Positions 34,590 to 46,437 of a stretch of DNA of 64,000 bases are shown piece by piece. Numbering within the stretch: the stretch's first letter is position 1; each line of letters opens with the position of its first letter. This stretch comes from Moniliella sp. 'wahieum' (taxonomy: Eukaryota; Basidiomycota; Moniliellomycetes; Moniliellales; Moniliellaceae), in contig RSEE01000002.1 of assembly GCA_003971905.1 (NCBI GenBank), positions 1,054,001-1,118,000 of the forward strand, written 5' to 3'. Below the pieces are notes generated by a model. That model saw nothing but the letters and a program-made list of their open reading frames with translations, was not told the DNA's origin and did not search any database. Position numbers and translations under genes: made by a program.

Positions 34590-34880
34590 GGCAGCGTGTT
34601 GGATTGGTGGCTCGAACGCAAAATTTCCCGGCCAGCGATCGATGCGCCTACGCTGCCAGACAGGGCGGAATGGGTGGGGCGGAATGCGATGGGCCACTTC
34701 ACGCGGATGCCCCAGCTGGAGGCGAGAGCCGAAGCAGCGCGTCGCACGGCCGAGTGTTCAACTGCAGCGTGGGCAGCGTGGATGGATTGACGCAGCGCGC
34801 CGTCGACAGCGACACCATCTCCCCCACTCCGCTGACCGCGCAGCCGAGGCAGCTCTGCCACCACCACCTCCTCCTCCCCC

Positions 34881-37217
34881 ATGGCGCTTCCGCCTGCCCC
34901 TGCGTGCCCACTTGGCACACCCCCGCGCCCTCGGGAGGGGCAGGGCGCAGCCGCCAGGCTCTGGCCGCCGGCGCCCTCGTCGACTCGGCCATCGTGATCG
35001 CCCTCCACTCTGCCGGCTTCCGCCGATCATCAGGTCACGCTGTTGGAATGCTCGGCGAAGTCCTGCAGAGGTACATCTCACTCCTTGGCCAGCGTGCGCG
35101 CGACCATGCCGAGTTCTCCAACCGCACTGTGCCGCACTTGAGGGACGTGAGTGCGTCCCTGGAGGAAGTTGGGGTAGACCTTGAGGAGCTGCTCGCGTGG
35201 CACCCCGTATCGAACATGGGTTCAGCGCCTGGCACATCAAGCGACGTGCCTGCCTTGGCCGACTTGCGACTGCGTGCTGCAGCCCTGGTGCGGCCAGAAG
35301 ACATCCTACCCGCCCCACCCGACAAGTGCGGGAATACCTCCCTGTTGATCCTGCCGACCGATACTACGCACTCGCCGCTGTTGAGGCGGCTGCTGAGAAT
35401 GAGGAAATTGGGGATGCTGATGCGGAACCAATGGAACTCGACTCTTCGTTCAGCGACACGGACGGCGAACTTTCATCTGCCCCTTCTGGCCCAAGCAGTA
35501 GCACTTCCTTCCCTCCTGAGCAAGAGCTCAGTACCTTTCACCACGAGTTCATCCCCTCTCATCTCCCTCCTCTTCCTGCAACGAAGGATAGAGAAGACAT
35601 GTTTGCCGCATCACCCCTGTCCGAGGTACCGTCAAGGATAGCTTCCCCTGCACCTAGGAGAAAGAGCTATCCCCCAAAAGGTCAAACGAGGTGGCCACCG
35701 AGGAAGCCAAGTCTGGTCCCGAAGTCCCTTCTTCTCTTCGCGCTTTGCTCAGGAGCATGGTGCAAACTCTGTGCTCGACTTGCCCCGATTCGACCATTCT
35801 CAAGTGCGCAAAGCACTACCCGAGCCTACAGTCGACACTGCCCTTTACGCCTATGCTGCCAACTTACGCGCACTGCAGGCCGAGCCCTCATCCTCCGCAA
35901 CGGCCAACTACAAGATTGACGATACCGATTCGGCTCTGCCCGATCCGGCCATGCGACTTGCAAGGCCAAGCGACGGCGGATTGCAGCGACTGTAGCGGAC
36001 GTGGGCCAGTTCTCACCCGCCGACACACTCTACGCTGGTGTGTCAGTCCGGGCCAATGCGCCTTTCGTCCCTCCTCCCTCGATCTTGGTTACTGCTCCCC
36101 CGCCGATACCAGTGGTACCAGGAGAACCGCCTCCCAATATGGCCCCGATTCTATCCATGACTCACCCCCACGGGCAGAGCGTTGCCATGTTCCCCCCTCG
36201 GGTGCGCTCCAGCCTGCCCTGGGCTACCGCTGGCCCGCGCAAGTTGCCAGTGCAGCGATGGCGTAGCAGACCACGATGTGCGACGGCGAGTGTCAAGGCT
36301 CGCGGATCCCGCCCCATTGTTGGACGACAAGGGCGCAGAGAGGGTGTTCCATGGAAAACCTGCGCCTCGTCATTTGTTGGGATTGAGTTACGGGGCTCTT
36401 GCTCCGACCATCAATGAATTGCGGAGCACGTGGCAAGCTGCTCATCCTGGTGAAGAGTTTACACCGCCGCAGAGGGGAACACTCGTCTACACTTGGGATT
36501 GGACTGCACGAGATCCTTACGACCGCAATCTCCCGGGCGAAGTCATTTCCCCGGATATGGGCAACAACGAGAAGAGCGGCTCGCTTTCCCCGGCTAAATC
36601 CGCCAGAACCACCACTCCCCAAGTCCACCAATTGTCCCAGGAGTTGAAATCCCAGGAGGAGCATGTCAATGGCAGGCCGCCTGCCAATCCGATTCCTCAG
36701 ACCAACAGAGTGGATTCACCCTTGTCTTCCCCCGTACTGCCGGAGATGAATTTGGTTCCTGCCGAAGTGACCAAGGACCAAGGACCTGACGTTCCCACCA
36801 CAGGTGGAACTCCGAACCATCCCCGTGATTCTTCTCCCTCCCACGCCGTCTCGACACTGCTCGCTCCCTTGTCTCGATCACGCAGCTTACCACGCAGTCC
36901 TGACCGAGAATCTCCCAAGGACCACCTGATCGGTAACCCGGCCCGCCCGACGAAAAGCTCACCACTGAAAACCAGACCCGAACCCGATTCCCCCCAGCCA
37001 GAGACCAGCCCTGCGAGGAACGCTGCCGACACGGATGCGACGGAGCCTCTGACAAGGAGCTGTGCCCCGGCGTCGTCCACAAGGTCGTGGCCTCGCCCCC
37101 CGCCCCCTAACGGAGCATGTTTCTTCCGTCCCCCAGCCTGCCAACCCGGCCGGGTCTCTTCCACCCCAACCAACTCCGTCGTCTGAGGGGAAAGAGGTGA
37201 TGGAAGATGCTGTGTAA
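34881..37217 (+). CDS. Histone-fold (Bromo_TP) transcription factor subunit, TAF3/TAF8-like
   Basis: Probable TFIID or SAGA subunit. ATG 34881 opens MALPPAPACPLG. After a one-base shift comes a bromodomain-associated histone fold: ALVDSAIVIALHSAGFRRSS, then LGEVLQRYISLLGQRARDHA, TVPHLRDVSASLEEVGVDLE. This helix pattern pairs with TAF10-like partners. REYLPVDPADRYYALAAVEA and an acidic Ser-rich stretch follow, then FHHEFIPSHLPPLPATKDRE, resembling the proline motif after the histone fold in TAF3 and TAF8. Later come DVGQFSPADTLYAGVSVRAN and a disordered Pro/Ser-rich C-terminus ending KEVMEDAV at TAA 37215-37217. No PHD finger is seen at the end, so the assignment to TAF8 or TAF3 stays open. 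Many single-base shifts. Confidence 0.68.
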
Positions 37218-37722
37218 TGACTCCCCTGCCTGGTGAGGGCGACCCAGCGCAGGCGAGGGCAACGAGTGGTATACTGTTTGTTGTGCTGTCCCCATCCTAC
37301 TTCTGAATCCACAGTCGCCTTTGCCAAACGTCATAGATGGACCGCGCGGAGGAAACGCATCATCCACGTCCACTAGGCCTGCTCATCGGGATCGTAGGGT
37401 CACTCCGTTCTGGGAGGGCGACGTCATATCTGGGCGGGTCAGTGGTCACCGGCCCGTGCTGAGCTCAGCATAGCATTCAGCGGCCCGCGCAGGCGCAGGC
37501 GTGGCACGTGGCAGGTGACGATGGATGGTGTGTCTCGGGACTGCTCGGACGGAATCGGGTGGAAGCGGGCGGAAGCGGCGGAAGAGAGGGCGTGTGCGGC
37601 CGTGCGGGCGTTACATCAGCATGCGCAGGTGCGGGCCAGCGGCGGGTATAAAGCAGCCGGACCCCCCAGCTTGCCACCATCGGGCGCCCTCCGCAGCACG
37701 CACACCGACACCCGCCTCGGCT
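37218..37722. other. Intergenic, promoter of the GHITM gene
   Basis: GC-rich upstream region. GGGTATAAAGC at 37645-37655 is a candidate TATA box about 75 bp before the ATG at 37723. No other gene visible. Confidence 0.5.
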
Positions 37723-38779
37723 ATGCTTGGTCTCCGCGGTCCCCTCGGCTCGGCTGTCTGCCGCGCGGCCTCTGGCCCTGCGCTCGCCGCGCCCCTCCGC
37801 AGCGTCGTCCGCCCCGCCGCCATCCGCACCCTCGTCGCGCCCGCCGCCCCGCGCCCTGCGCTCGCCCCCCGCGCCCAGCAGCTCTTCCGCTCCGCCTCCC
37901 CCGCCCGCTCCTTTGCCACCTCGTCCCGCTCCAACTCGCGCGGCCGCGGCTACTATGGCTACTCTTCTCCCCCCCGCGTCCCCCAGCTTCGAGGCGGCCG
38001 GCGGATGGGGCAAGGTCGCCGCCAACGTCGGCCTCGTGGCTGGCACCGCTGTCGTCGCCCACATGTTCTTCAACCGTGCCAAGCGTCAGGATGCCTTTTC
38101 CCCCTTCGTCAAGGACTACCTCTTTTCCACCTTCACGTGGCTCGCCGGTGGCTTGACCATCACGGCCGCTGGCGCTGTGTATCTCAACAAGTCGGGCTTT
38201 GCGTTCCGGATCATGCTTGCCAACCCGTGGCTTGTGCTCGGCGCCGGCCTGGCCGCCTCGATTGGTGGCATGATTGGCGTGCAAACGCTGCCCCCCGGAT
38301 CGGTTTCCAAGTTTGCCTGCTGGACGCTCTTCAACGCTTCGCAAGCTGCTGTCCTGTGCCCGCTCGTGTTTGTTGGTCCCACCCTGCTTGCCCGCGCCGG
38401 GCTCTACACGCTCGGTGTATTCGGTGCGCTGGCCTATGTCGGTGCTACGGCGAAGGAGTCGCAGTACCTCTGGCTCGGAGGCCCACTCCTGGCGGGTGTG
38501 ACCGTTGTGGCGCTCAGCTCGCTCACTCCGCTCATCCTCCCGGCCACGTTTGCCCGCACAATGGCAGTGACGGAGATGATTAGTCTCTACGGCGGTCTGG
38601 CAGTCTTCTCTGCCTTCATCCTCTATGACACGCAGAAGGTGATTCAGCGTGCCCGCATGTCGGAGGCTGGCTTTGTTCGTGCCGATCCGATGCGCGACTC
38701 GCTCGGCTTGGAACTCGACCTAATCAACATCTTCATTCGCCTGGTTCAAATCCTCGGCAACCGGCAACAGCGCCACTAA
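37723..38779 (+). CDS. Mitochondrial Bax-inhibitor-1 family protein GHITM/MICS1 (TMBIM5)
   Basis: Inner-membrane multi-pass protein that maintains cristae and in animals handles calcium. The N-terminal 85 residues from MLGLRGPLGSAVCRA are Arg/Ala/Ser-rich, a strong mitochondrial presequence. A one-base step in the C-rich run near 37980 joins RGYYGYSS to FEAAGGWGKVAANVGLVAGT. Seven hydrophobic helices follow. GHITM marks include STFTWLAGGLTITAAGAVYL, the helix starting AWTL-like CWTLFNASQAAVLCPLV, and FILYDTQKVIQRAR near the C-terminus, the BI-1 signature with Asp. It ends LDLINIFIRLVQILGNRQQR. Length of about 350 residues is normal. It converges with the next gene, whose stop is 57 bp away. 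Confidence 0.88.
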
Positions 38780-38836
38780 GCGGGCAGCCGAACGCAGGCT
38801 ACTGGGTGACCAGCCTAGCACCTTGTCGAACTATCG

Positions 38837-40775
38837 CTACTCTGCACATTGTATCTGACGCCTCGAGGTTGGGCATGGTTTCTCCATAGATATCCTCCAC
38901 GTCGAAATAGAGACTGTAAATAGGTCACAGTCCGTGCCAGTCAGCAGCCCCGACAGCTGCGCTCCACGCATTGTCAAAGATGGTGGCATCATCTGGCTCG
39001 CATACATCCGAGGCGAGAGCTGGGGCCGTTCCCTCGCCCCCTTCGACGCGATGGTCCCAAGCCAAAGCCCATCCTTCATTGAGGGAGGGATCTTCTCTTG
39101 CCTTGGGGGGTGAACAAGAGTCCAAGCAACGTGAGCCAAACGTCGGGCCTCCTCCACCGATTCGGCTACGACCTCCTCATAGTAGCATTCCGTGCGCGAG
39201 CCCAGGCAATGCGAGCATACAGCTCGAGAACAGCCTCGTCCCGAACCTTTTCCCAGAAAAGGGAGGTGTCTCCATCTACCCTTCGCGCACGGTGCGGTTC
39301 CATAGTGAGGCATACCCCCTTGGTCTCTCGCAGGGCCCAGGAGAGACTCGTGGAGCTCAACGCACGACGCGTACACCCTCGCATTAGCCAAGAGGAGTGA
39401 CACGGTTTCCTCCTTCGGGCGCGGTCCAGAGGCGTGCTGTGCCCCAAACACCTGGCTTGCCCTCAACTCGCTAACCTGTGCCAGCGCCACGTTGGCTTCG
39501 CGTGCCATCTCGTTAGCTCCCAGCGCATTGAGCACCGTGCCAGGCTGAGACTGGCCGTAGGCCTGTACGAGGAGTAATCTCGAAGCGGCCGCAGCCACCC
39601 AGCTGGCTGGATGGCCTCTTGGGACCCTTGCCGTGCAGCCCGCAGGCCCATGCCGGCCAGCTCAAGGCACAGGGAGGCGGCTTGGGACGCCAAGACGGCC
39701 TCCGGGTTGGATGTGAGCGAGTCGGCCAGTCCGGCCTGGGCGGCCAGGGAGAGAGACAAGGCATCGGATACAAGCGAACCGTCTCCGCTCTGCTCGGCAA
39801 GACCGATGCGAACTTCCAACGCCCAGAGCGCCAAGCGTTCTCGTGCGAACCGATGAGCATCCTATCTTCTTCGTCCGCTGGATCGAACGGTAGGCCTCCG
39901 ACGGCATCACCCACCGCCGCAAGGGCATGTTGGACTTGCTCCGCCCAGTCGGATTCCGCGGGGGACGAAAAAGTGGAAAGCCATTGCCGGAGGCAATTCA
40001 CACTTCCCTCGAGGGCGTCAGAACGGATTGGAGATTGATATGGGAGCTGGCGTAAGGACAACTCTTGCGGCTCTTCGGTGGCAGAGGATTCAGGTTCTTC
40101 AGAGGGACCAGGGTCCATTTCCCCCGACACAAGAGTGCGCTCCAGCAGTCGACCGAGGTATGCATGAACGAGGCCAAGGTAGAGCTCAATGGCACGGGCC
40201 GAGTCGGAACGAACAGAGGTATTGTTGGCCACACCGTACGAGCGACCCGCGGGGGGGACGCGGCGGTACGTTGATGAGCCTGCATTGTCGGGCTCACCCA
40301 CATCCATAACGAGATCAGCACGGGCCTGATAGGCAGCTGCTAGGTTGTAGATAATGTCCCACTTAAACTCGGTCTCCTTGCCACCCGAATGAGCTGCCTC
40401 GGCCTCCAAGGCGAGACAGTAACTCTCCACACTCATCTGGAGCGCGCGCAACGCCAACGGCGGAAGAACGAACTGCGAAGCCAGCGTAAAATACGTCCGA
40501 GCCCCATTGTACAACATCGGCCCGAGCCAAGTGGCGGCCTGTTTGCGTGGCGAGCTGGGCAGCTGCAGCAAAGTAATCGCTGCGGTGGTGAGAGCTCGGT
40601 AGGCGGTACTGCCCATCGAGGTCATGTACCGCTCACACCGCTCTTCCGACTTGATCGCCAACTCGAGGGCTTCATCCACATCCCTCACCTCACCGGGAGC
40701 CGGCACGGACCGCGCCTTGGATTTGGGCGTGGGCTTGGGCAGGGCCGCGCGAGATAACCTGGACTTGGGCGGCAT
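38837..40775 (-). CDS. Helical-repeat (TPR-like) protein of unknown function
   Basis: Not recognised. It starts at ATG 40775 with a basic, Pro-rich leader (MPPKSRLSRAALPKPTPKSK). The rest is almost all alpha-helical with TPR-like spacing, e.g. RDVDEALELAIKSEERCERY, YNGARTYFTLASQFVLPPLA, LRALQMSVESYCLALEAEAA, KWDIIYNLAAAYQARADLV and ARAIELYLGLVHAYLGRLL. The chain continues after a shift near 39840 with LSLSLAAQAGLADSLTSNPE and then EVVAESVEEARRLAHVAWTL. About 640 residues if continuous. A cytosolic scaffold or chaperone role is a guess from fold only. Two or three single-base shifts. It is divergent from the next gene (252 bp between starts) and convergent with the GHITM gene. Confidence 0.6.
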
Positions 40776-41026
40776 GGAGAGATGGCGGTGGCCAAGCTCC
40801 AGTGGGTGTCCGAAAAAAAGGGCAGATCGTGTGAATCACATGAGACTGTGTGTCATCACAAGCATGGATGAACACACGACATGCGTGTGAACGTTTCAGG
40901 GGCCTAACGTTTGCCCACGCCTCAGGCCCCTCTGGGCCCCACGACCCTCGAGCACAGACTGAGTCCACTTGTGGCTTTATCACTCGAGGCAAGCCCCTCT
41001 CTCGCTCGTCCATCATCGCCTGAACC

Positions 41027-42113
41027 ATGCCCGCTACGCTGGACCGGTCGATGGCGGCCATGAGTGTTGCCGCGGCGGGGTGTCGGTGGTTGTGCTCGTT
41101 GCTGCGTTTTGGCGCTCGAGTGCCAACGCGCCCCAGCCCGTACGCAAACCGCAATCCAAGCTGAAAACGCACTCGCAACATCCCTTTTACGGAGGCATCA
41201 GCGACCCAACCCCCAGAACTCGATCCTGTTCAATCGCACCTATTGCGGAATGGCTGTTCCCGCTCTGCTCCCTGCCTCTTCTGGGCTTCACGGATGGGAG
41301 TCGGACGAAAAGCTGCCGGGACCAACAGTACCGAATATACTACCTGAGCACCGGCCTCCTCCCAATGAGGAAGAAGGGTCGTTGCACCCCATGCCCACTA
41401 CCCAGAAGCCGATTGTTGGGTCGCTCCTGATCCAGTCCAGAAGGTGGAACCAACAGTGCTTGACTCGTTCAATTGGAGCCTCTCTTCCGCTGTGCTCACC
41501 ACACCACCAAGACAACAACGCAAGCCCCCAAGCCATGATCCGTACGTTATGCGAATTGCTACTCCGTCGTCATCCCGCCACCATTGCCATTTCCATCACC
41601 ATCGCCTTCACCATCGCCATCACCATCACCGTCACCGTCGTCCGTTCTCTTCTCCAAGGTGACTAAAAAGAAAGAACAAACGGAAGCAGCACTTTCTCTT
41701 CAATTCCTACGGAAAAAGAGGAACAAAAGGAAGCAGGTGCTTTTCATCCACCTCAACCTCCTCAGTTCCTTCCTTCAAACACGGGCTCTCCTCCCATGTC
41801 TTCTACCCTACATGGGTCTCTATCCCAGCCAAAGCCGAACCTCAACTGTATCCTTCAGCGAGGGAAAACAAGAGTCAGAAACCAATCAGTCTTCGCCCCA
41901 GCGCACGCGGCCACCGAGTACGCCGGAGTCCTCGCCCTTGCTCTCTCGCGCTGGCTCGAAACGCGACCGGCAGCAGGTGAAGCGGAATTGAAACAACGAG
42001 CTTCATCCTTCTTCCATCGCTCGCAACCTTCGCGCTCTACCTCCCCCCCTGAGCAGGACGAAGGAGCGCAAAGTCCATCTCCCATACTGTGCCCCCCAAT
42101 CCATCACGGTTGA
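41027..42113 (+). CDS. Hypothetical low-complexity protein
   Basis: I do not recognise it. ATG 41027 opens MPATLDRSMAAMSVAAAG. Following frame changes the chain reads SILFNRTYCGMAVPALLPAS, PTVPNILPEHRPPPNEEEG and PTVLDSFNWSLSSAVLTTP, then a His-rich tract coded by CATCAC/CACCATCG repeats at 41570-41645, and finally EYAGVLALALSRWLETRPAA with a Ser/Pro-rich end near 42113. The middle and end look like disordered protein with short conserved-looking islands. Coding potential is suggested by the smooth hand-over between frames, but no family supports it. Confidence 0.38.
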
Positions 42114-42835
42114 CGGCCAGGTTTCACAAATTGAATCAGAAGGCTCACAAGCGCTCCCGCTCTACCCCCGCCCCCCCTTTGCCGCATGAAGAGAACAAGT
42201 CGTGAGGAAAGTCCCTTTTGTTTGGGCCCATGTTTTGTGTGTACTCGATATACCACTTTCATGGGCCCCTCATGTTCATCTCCCTCTGCTTCAACAGTTC
42301 TTTTACGGAGCTTTTCTTGCTTGTCCATTCATCATGCGCCGTCAGGTGACATGGACGCTTACCTGAATGGATGCTATTGCTTTGCGATTAATTGGGCTTG
42401 AAAGCGTAGCGGTTGGAAGCAAAGGACAGCACACAGTACGTGGTCTGCGGCAAATAGGGGAAAATATCAGGCATTCACAAGGCGTACAGACTCTGGCCCA
42501 AAAAGGCCCTCTTGAAGAGGTTCGTCGCTCCCAGTAGGTCACAACGGCACTCCTTGAAAACCAATCGTAAGAGCCGCCAAGGGTTGGGCTTTCCCCCACA
42601 ACGGCTGGTCTGCGGGGAAAACTTCTTGCTCACATGAGCATGCTGTGCAAGTTTCATGGGTAAGCAGGATAGCCCCCCACCACACACACAGAGATACGTT
42701 CCACCACAACCCTTCCGTTTCCGCAGTTCTCCATAGCAACAGCCAAGGACATCCCAGCCATTCCCACAAAACGTCGCCACCCCCCCCCCCCTCCCACGGT
42801 CCATTCCACTCAGAAACGTTGACGACTCTGCACAG
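42114..42835. other. Intergenic between convergent genes
   Basis: No gene recognised. Some minus-strand frames continue those of the proline-rich gene to the right and could be its 3' part, but no motif supports this. A run of 12 C lies at 42780-42791. Confidence 0.45.
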
Positions 42836-44602
42836 TTAACTGAGCAACCGACTCCATCCGCCCTTGCGCTTGGACGCGGTCGTGTCGACGACCGTGCCAA
42901 AGGGCGGCGGAGCCGTCTCGTCCACCGCGCCGCCGGCAGGAAGAGGTGGCGGCGGGGGAGGGCGGCGGCTGCAGGCGAAGAGAAAGGTTTGCTCGGCTGG
43001 CTTGTAGGCAGCGCAGGAACAGGAGGAGGGCGGGAGCTCGTGCCAGATGTGTGGTAGGACGAGTGAGGTGGAAGCGAACGTGAACCTCCCGGTGGAGGCG
43101 GGTGATACGACGAAGTCGAGGTAGGCTGCCGCGGCGGCGGAGGCGCACGATACGATGAAGCCGAGGTAGGCAGCCGCGGTGGAGGAGGCGCCTGGGTGTG
43201 CGCTGGTGTTGGCAAGGGCGGTGGAGGAGGAGAATAAGGCACGTACGCTGGGGGGCCTGCAGGGGGGGTGGGAGTGGAAGCCGGAGCTGGAACCGAAGTA
43301 GGATGGGAGGTAGGACGTGCCTTTTCTCGCTGGAAGGGGTTGGCGAAGGAGGGGACCTGGGGACCGAGTTGACGATGAGATGCTGCTTGACGTGGGCGGG
43401 AGAGACAAACGCGATGCAAGAGACTCGATCCATTCTTGCGTCGACTCACGGGTAGGCGCGCTGGATTGCTGGAACAAACGAATGTCCGACCTCGTGCCGG
43501 ATGAGACGACAAGGGATTGACTCAACACCATCCCAGGCCAAGGAGAAAAGGTGGTGGTAAGTGCCGAGTGTGCCCCTCCCCTTCCACCTTGGGCAGAGGA
43601 ATGCATTGAGCCGAAACAAGGAGCCACCAAGTGCATCTTGGTCGGAAGCTGCTGAGCCGACGGGGTCCGCTTGCCGCTCCCAAGGCATAGGAGGGACTCG
43701 ATGGGAAGCCACCGATTCCTTCCTCTCTTGCAAACTCTGGGCAGCACTCTGCTGAGCCAGTGCTGTATCTCGTGCCTCCAACACGGCCAATCGATCCGCA
43801 TGGCTCTTCTGTTCAGTCGAGCTGGCGAGGGTGGATGACTCCCAGATGCGTGCTCTACCACATGTTTCCGTGCCCACTCGCGTTCTCAGCCGCCAACTCG
43901 GCCGCCACGCCTGCTGTTCTTCCTTGATCTTGTTCTTGGTTTGCCGCTGGGCCTTATTTTTTTCCACCGCACCCGACATGGACTTGGAGGAAGCCTGCCA
44001 GCCCGCCTTGACCCCACGACCGGTAGCTTTGAGGCGGCAATCGCGTGTTGCTTGGCCATCTGCTGGGCCGCCGGGTTGGTGATCGTTTTTGCAATTGTTT
44101 CCTGAGATTCACCGACAACCTCCATGATCGCATCCACCTGGGTACCGGAGAGGAAAGGCGCCGCCGTAGTAAGGGCGCTCTGTACCAAGGTGGGAATGAG
44201 GGAAGTATCCTCGAGTGTGGTACGCAACCACGAGTTGACTTTGCCAATATCCTCTTCGTCTTCTTCCTCCTGGGCGCCCCGGGTGGAGCGGGATTTGGAT
44301 GGAGGGGGGTTAGGAGAGGCGAGCTTGACCGTATCAAGCACAGCCTTGATCGTCTGGTACTCACGCGCAGGCAGGTACCCATGCTGGTGGAGGGCATGCA
44401 GCGATTCGCGCGCCTGCGCCAGCAGATAGTCGGCCAGAGCGTCGGCTGGACGGCCACCATGCACGGCGGCTGCGACACTCGCCGCGCTGGGGCGGGACGT
44501 GTGGGGTGCGGAAGGCGCGGCGGGAGCTGCCGGGAGAGCGTTCTTGTCGCTGCCGGAAGAAAGATGGCCATGGAGGTGCAACCAGGGGGCCGTTGGTGGC
44601 AT
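42836..44602 (-). CDS. Hypothetical helical and proline-rich protein
   Basis: ATG 44602 (MPPTAPWLHLHGHL) opens an Ala/Pro-rich leader, then a helix-rich region: LADYLLAQARESLHALHQHG, YLPAREYQTIKAVLDTVK, an acidic stretch, VNSWLRTTLEDTSLIPTLVQ and VVGESQETIAKTITNPAAQQ. After a shift near 43990 it continues MSGAVEKNKAQRQTKNKIKE and a coiled coil (ADRLAVLEARDTALAQQSAA). The C-terminal third is rich in PPPP runs and ends DETAPPPFGTVVDTTASKRK before the stop at 42836. The first helices recall the N-terminus of fungal Lsb1/Pin3-type proteins, and the polyproline tail recalls actin-patch proteins, but I find no SH3 domain. Function unknown; several frame shifts. Confidence 0.45.
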
Positions 44603-45065
44603 GGCGGTCGAAGCGCGGTGTGGCTGAGCGGCTGAGCGCTGAGCGGCTGAGCTGAGCACGGCTGACTATTGAATTCAGTCGAGTGCAACGCCCAGGCACG
44701 CGTCGAACAGACTAACGAGGATGACATCGATGACATCAGCAGCGTGCACCGGGGCGTCACGCGTCACGCGTCACGCTGGTTCCGGCAGCACCCGAGCAGG
44801 GAGATGAAATATTGCAGACTCGCCGGGACAGCGGGTGGCCTGAGAAAGAGTCGCACCCAGGCGGGGCACGGGGGCAGCTGTGTGCTCTCCGCATGGCGCT
44901 GCCCCACGGGGCGGCAGCACGCAGCTACTCGCTCGTCAATGACCCCGACGGCCTCCCACCGCTCCCTCATCCCCTCCCCCCGACTCAGCAACGCCTGTTG
45001 CTCCCTCTCCACCCTCTCTTCACCCCCATCCACCCGTCGTCTGCCTCAGCGCAGAGCATGCCCCC

Positions 45066-46437
45066 ATGCCCTTCCCACTCGCGCATGTCTCCCATCCCCC
45101 ACGCAGTCCGCTCCAGATGCAGGAGCCTTCAGGACCGCCGCCCGCCCCGACCTGCGCACTCCCCAATCCCACTCCCCCCTCGTACCCTAGACTACGGACG
45201 CTTCCCTCCGTCCCATCGTACACCCATCCCCCAACGTCTACACCATGCAACCTCAGTCTCGCTGCCCAAGTGGCGCAAGCGCCCCCCCGTGCCAAAGTCG
45301 ACCTGTCCTCTTGCCCATACGCCACAAAGGTCGCTAAGTGCCAAGGGAGCAGTCCACGCCTTCGATCCCGCAAGTCTTTCGCATCTGTTTCCTCCATCCC
45401 GGTCTCCCCCCTGGCGGACCAACGAGATCATCCCAGTATCCGCAAGGCTCGAAGCTCTGCCATCCTCCGTGCCAACGCCCGCCCCGTCGCTACCCCGTCT
45501 CGTCCTTCCTTGCCTCCAGTGTACTATAACACTACCCCAACAATGGGGACAAGCCCTCGCAGTCCCCCCGTCTGCTCTCACATTAGTACACCCAGTTTTG
45601 GCCTCGTAGTCCCGTCTTGGGCCCAGGCCCGGGCAGTCCCACCACCCCAGGGCCTGGGCGGGATAACCGTGGTCCCGACCGTTCCCCGCCCCGCACACGC
45701 ATACCCATCGCAACCCACAGATGGCGGCGGAGCAGCCTGACCAGTCCCCCCTCAAGTTTGTCCAGTGAAAATTCCAAGCCAGCGGCGTCTGCTCCCCCGA
45801 CACAAAGACTGGCACTACGCCACCAGGAGCAGTGTCTCTGCCTCTCCACTGGATTTCCCCTCTACCGATGAAGATGATTCGAACGCTGAGGACGAAGCCA
45901 AGTTGGCACGTAAAATTCTCGATTTGGAGATTTCCAATCGAAGTCTTGACGATCAATGAAGCGTTGGAGATGACCAAGCTGCGCCAAGCCCAGGAGATCC
46001 GCGAGTTGCGCCGCCGGATCCGCACCGGCCCCGAGCAGGGGAGGTGCCGGCTTCGTCTCTTTCGATATCCTCGAAGAGGAAAAGGACGAAGACGAGGAAG
46101 CCGAGACTCAAGAAGATCCTGTCTTGGCCACGCTCAATGGACGATGCGCCGCGTTGGTGGAGGAGATGACGAGCCGTGCCAGGGCGGCTTTGGCATTCGA
46201 ACCAGCCAGTGGTCGCGTGGGGACAGGAGGCAAGGTGCTTCACCCCCTCGAAGTAGCTGGTTTCCGGCCAGTGACGAGATCGAATCCCCTCTTGCCACCA
46301 GTGTACCGGGCAGTCCTCCCTCCCTTTCTACTTCCCATTCTCTCTCCCGTTCTGGGTCCCCGTGCCCTTCCCCTCGCCAGCCGAGTGGGACAAACCAACG
46401 ACACCATACCTATGCCACGAAGCTCATTCCTGCCTGA
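45066..46437 (+). CDS. Conserved fungal coiled-coil protein of unknown function
   Basis: It starts tentatively at ATG 45066. The first 250 residues are Pro/Ser-rich and disordered. The conserved part begins SNAEDEAKLARKILDLEISN, and after a one-base step continues INEALEMTKLRQAQEIRELR, a strongly predicted coiled coil. This layout (a D-L-E-I-x-N block, a short linker, then I-N-x-x-L-E) occurs in a family of uncharacterised filamentous-fungal proteins. Those also carry a downstream helix with a small G-G-x-V-L motif, seen here as ALVEEMTSRARAALAFEP with GTGGKVLHPLEV. Ser/Pro-rich end at 46437. No biochemical role is known to me. At least four single-base shifts. Confidence 0.55.

Noticed and set aside
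34442-35318. Long minus-strand open frames opposite the TAF-like gene
   Set aside because: GC-rich shadows of the plus-strand histone-fold gene, which has a recognisable domain.
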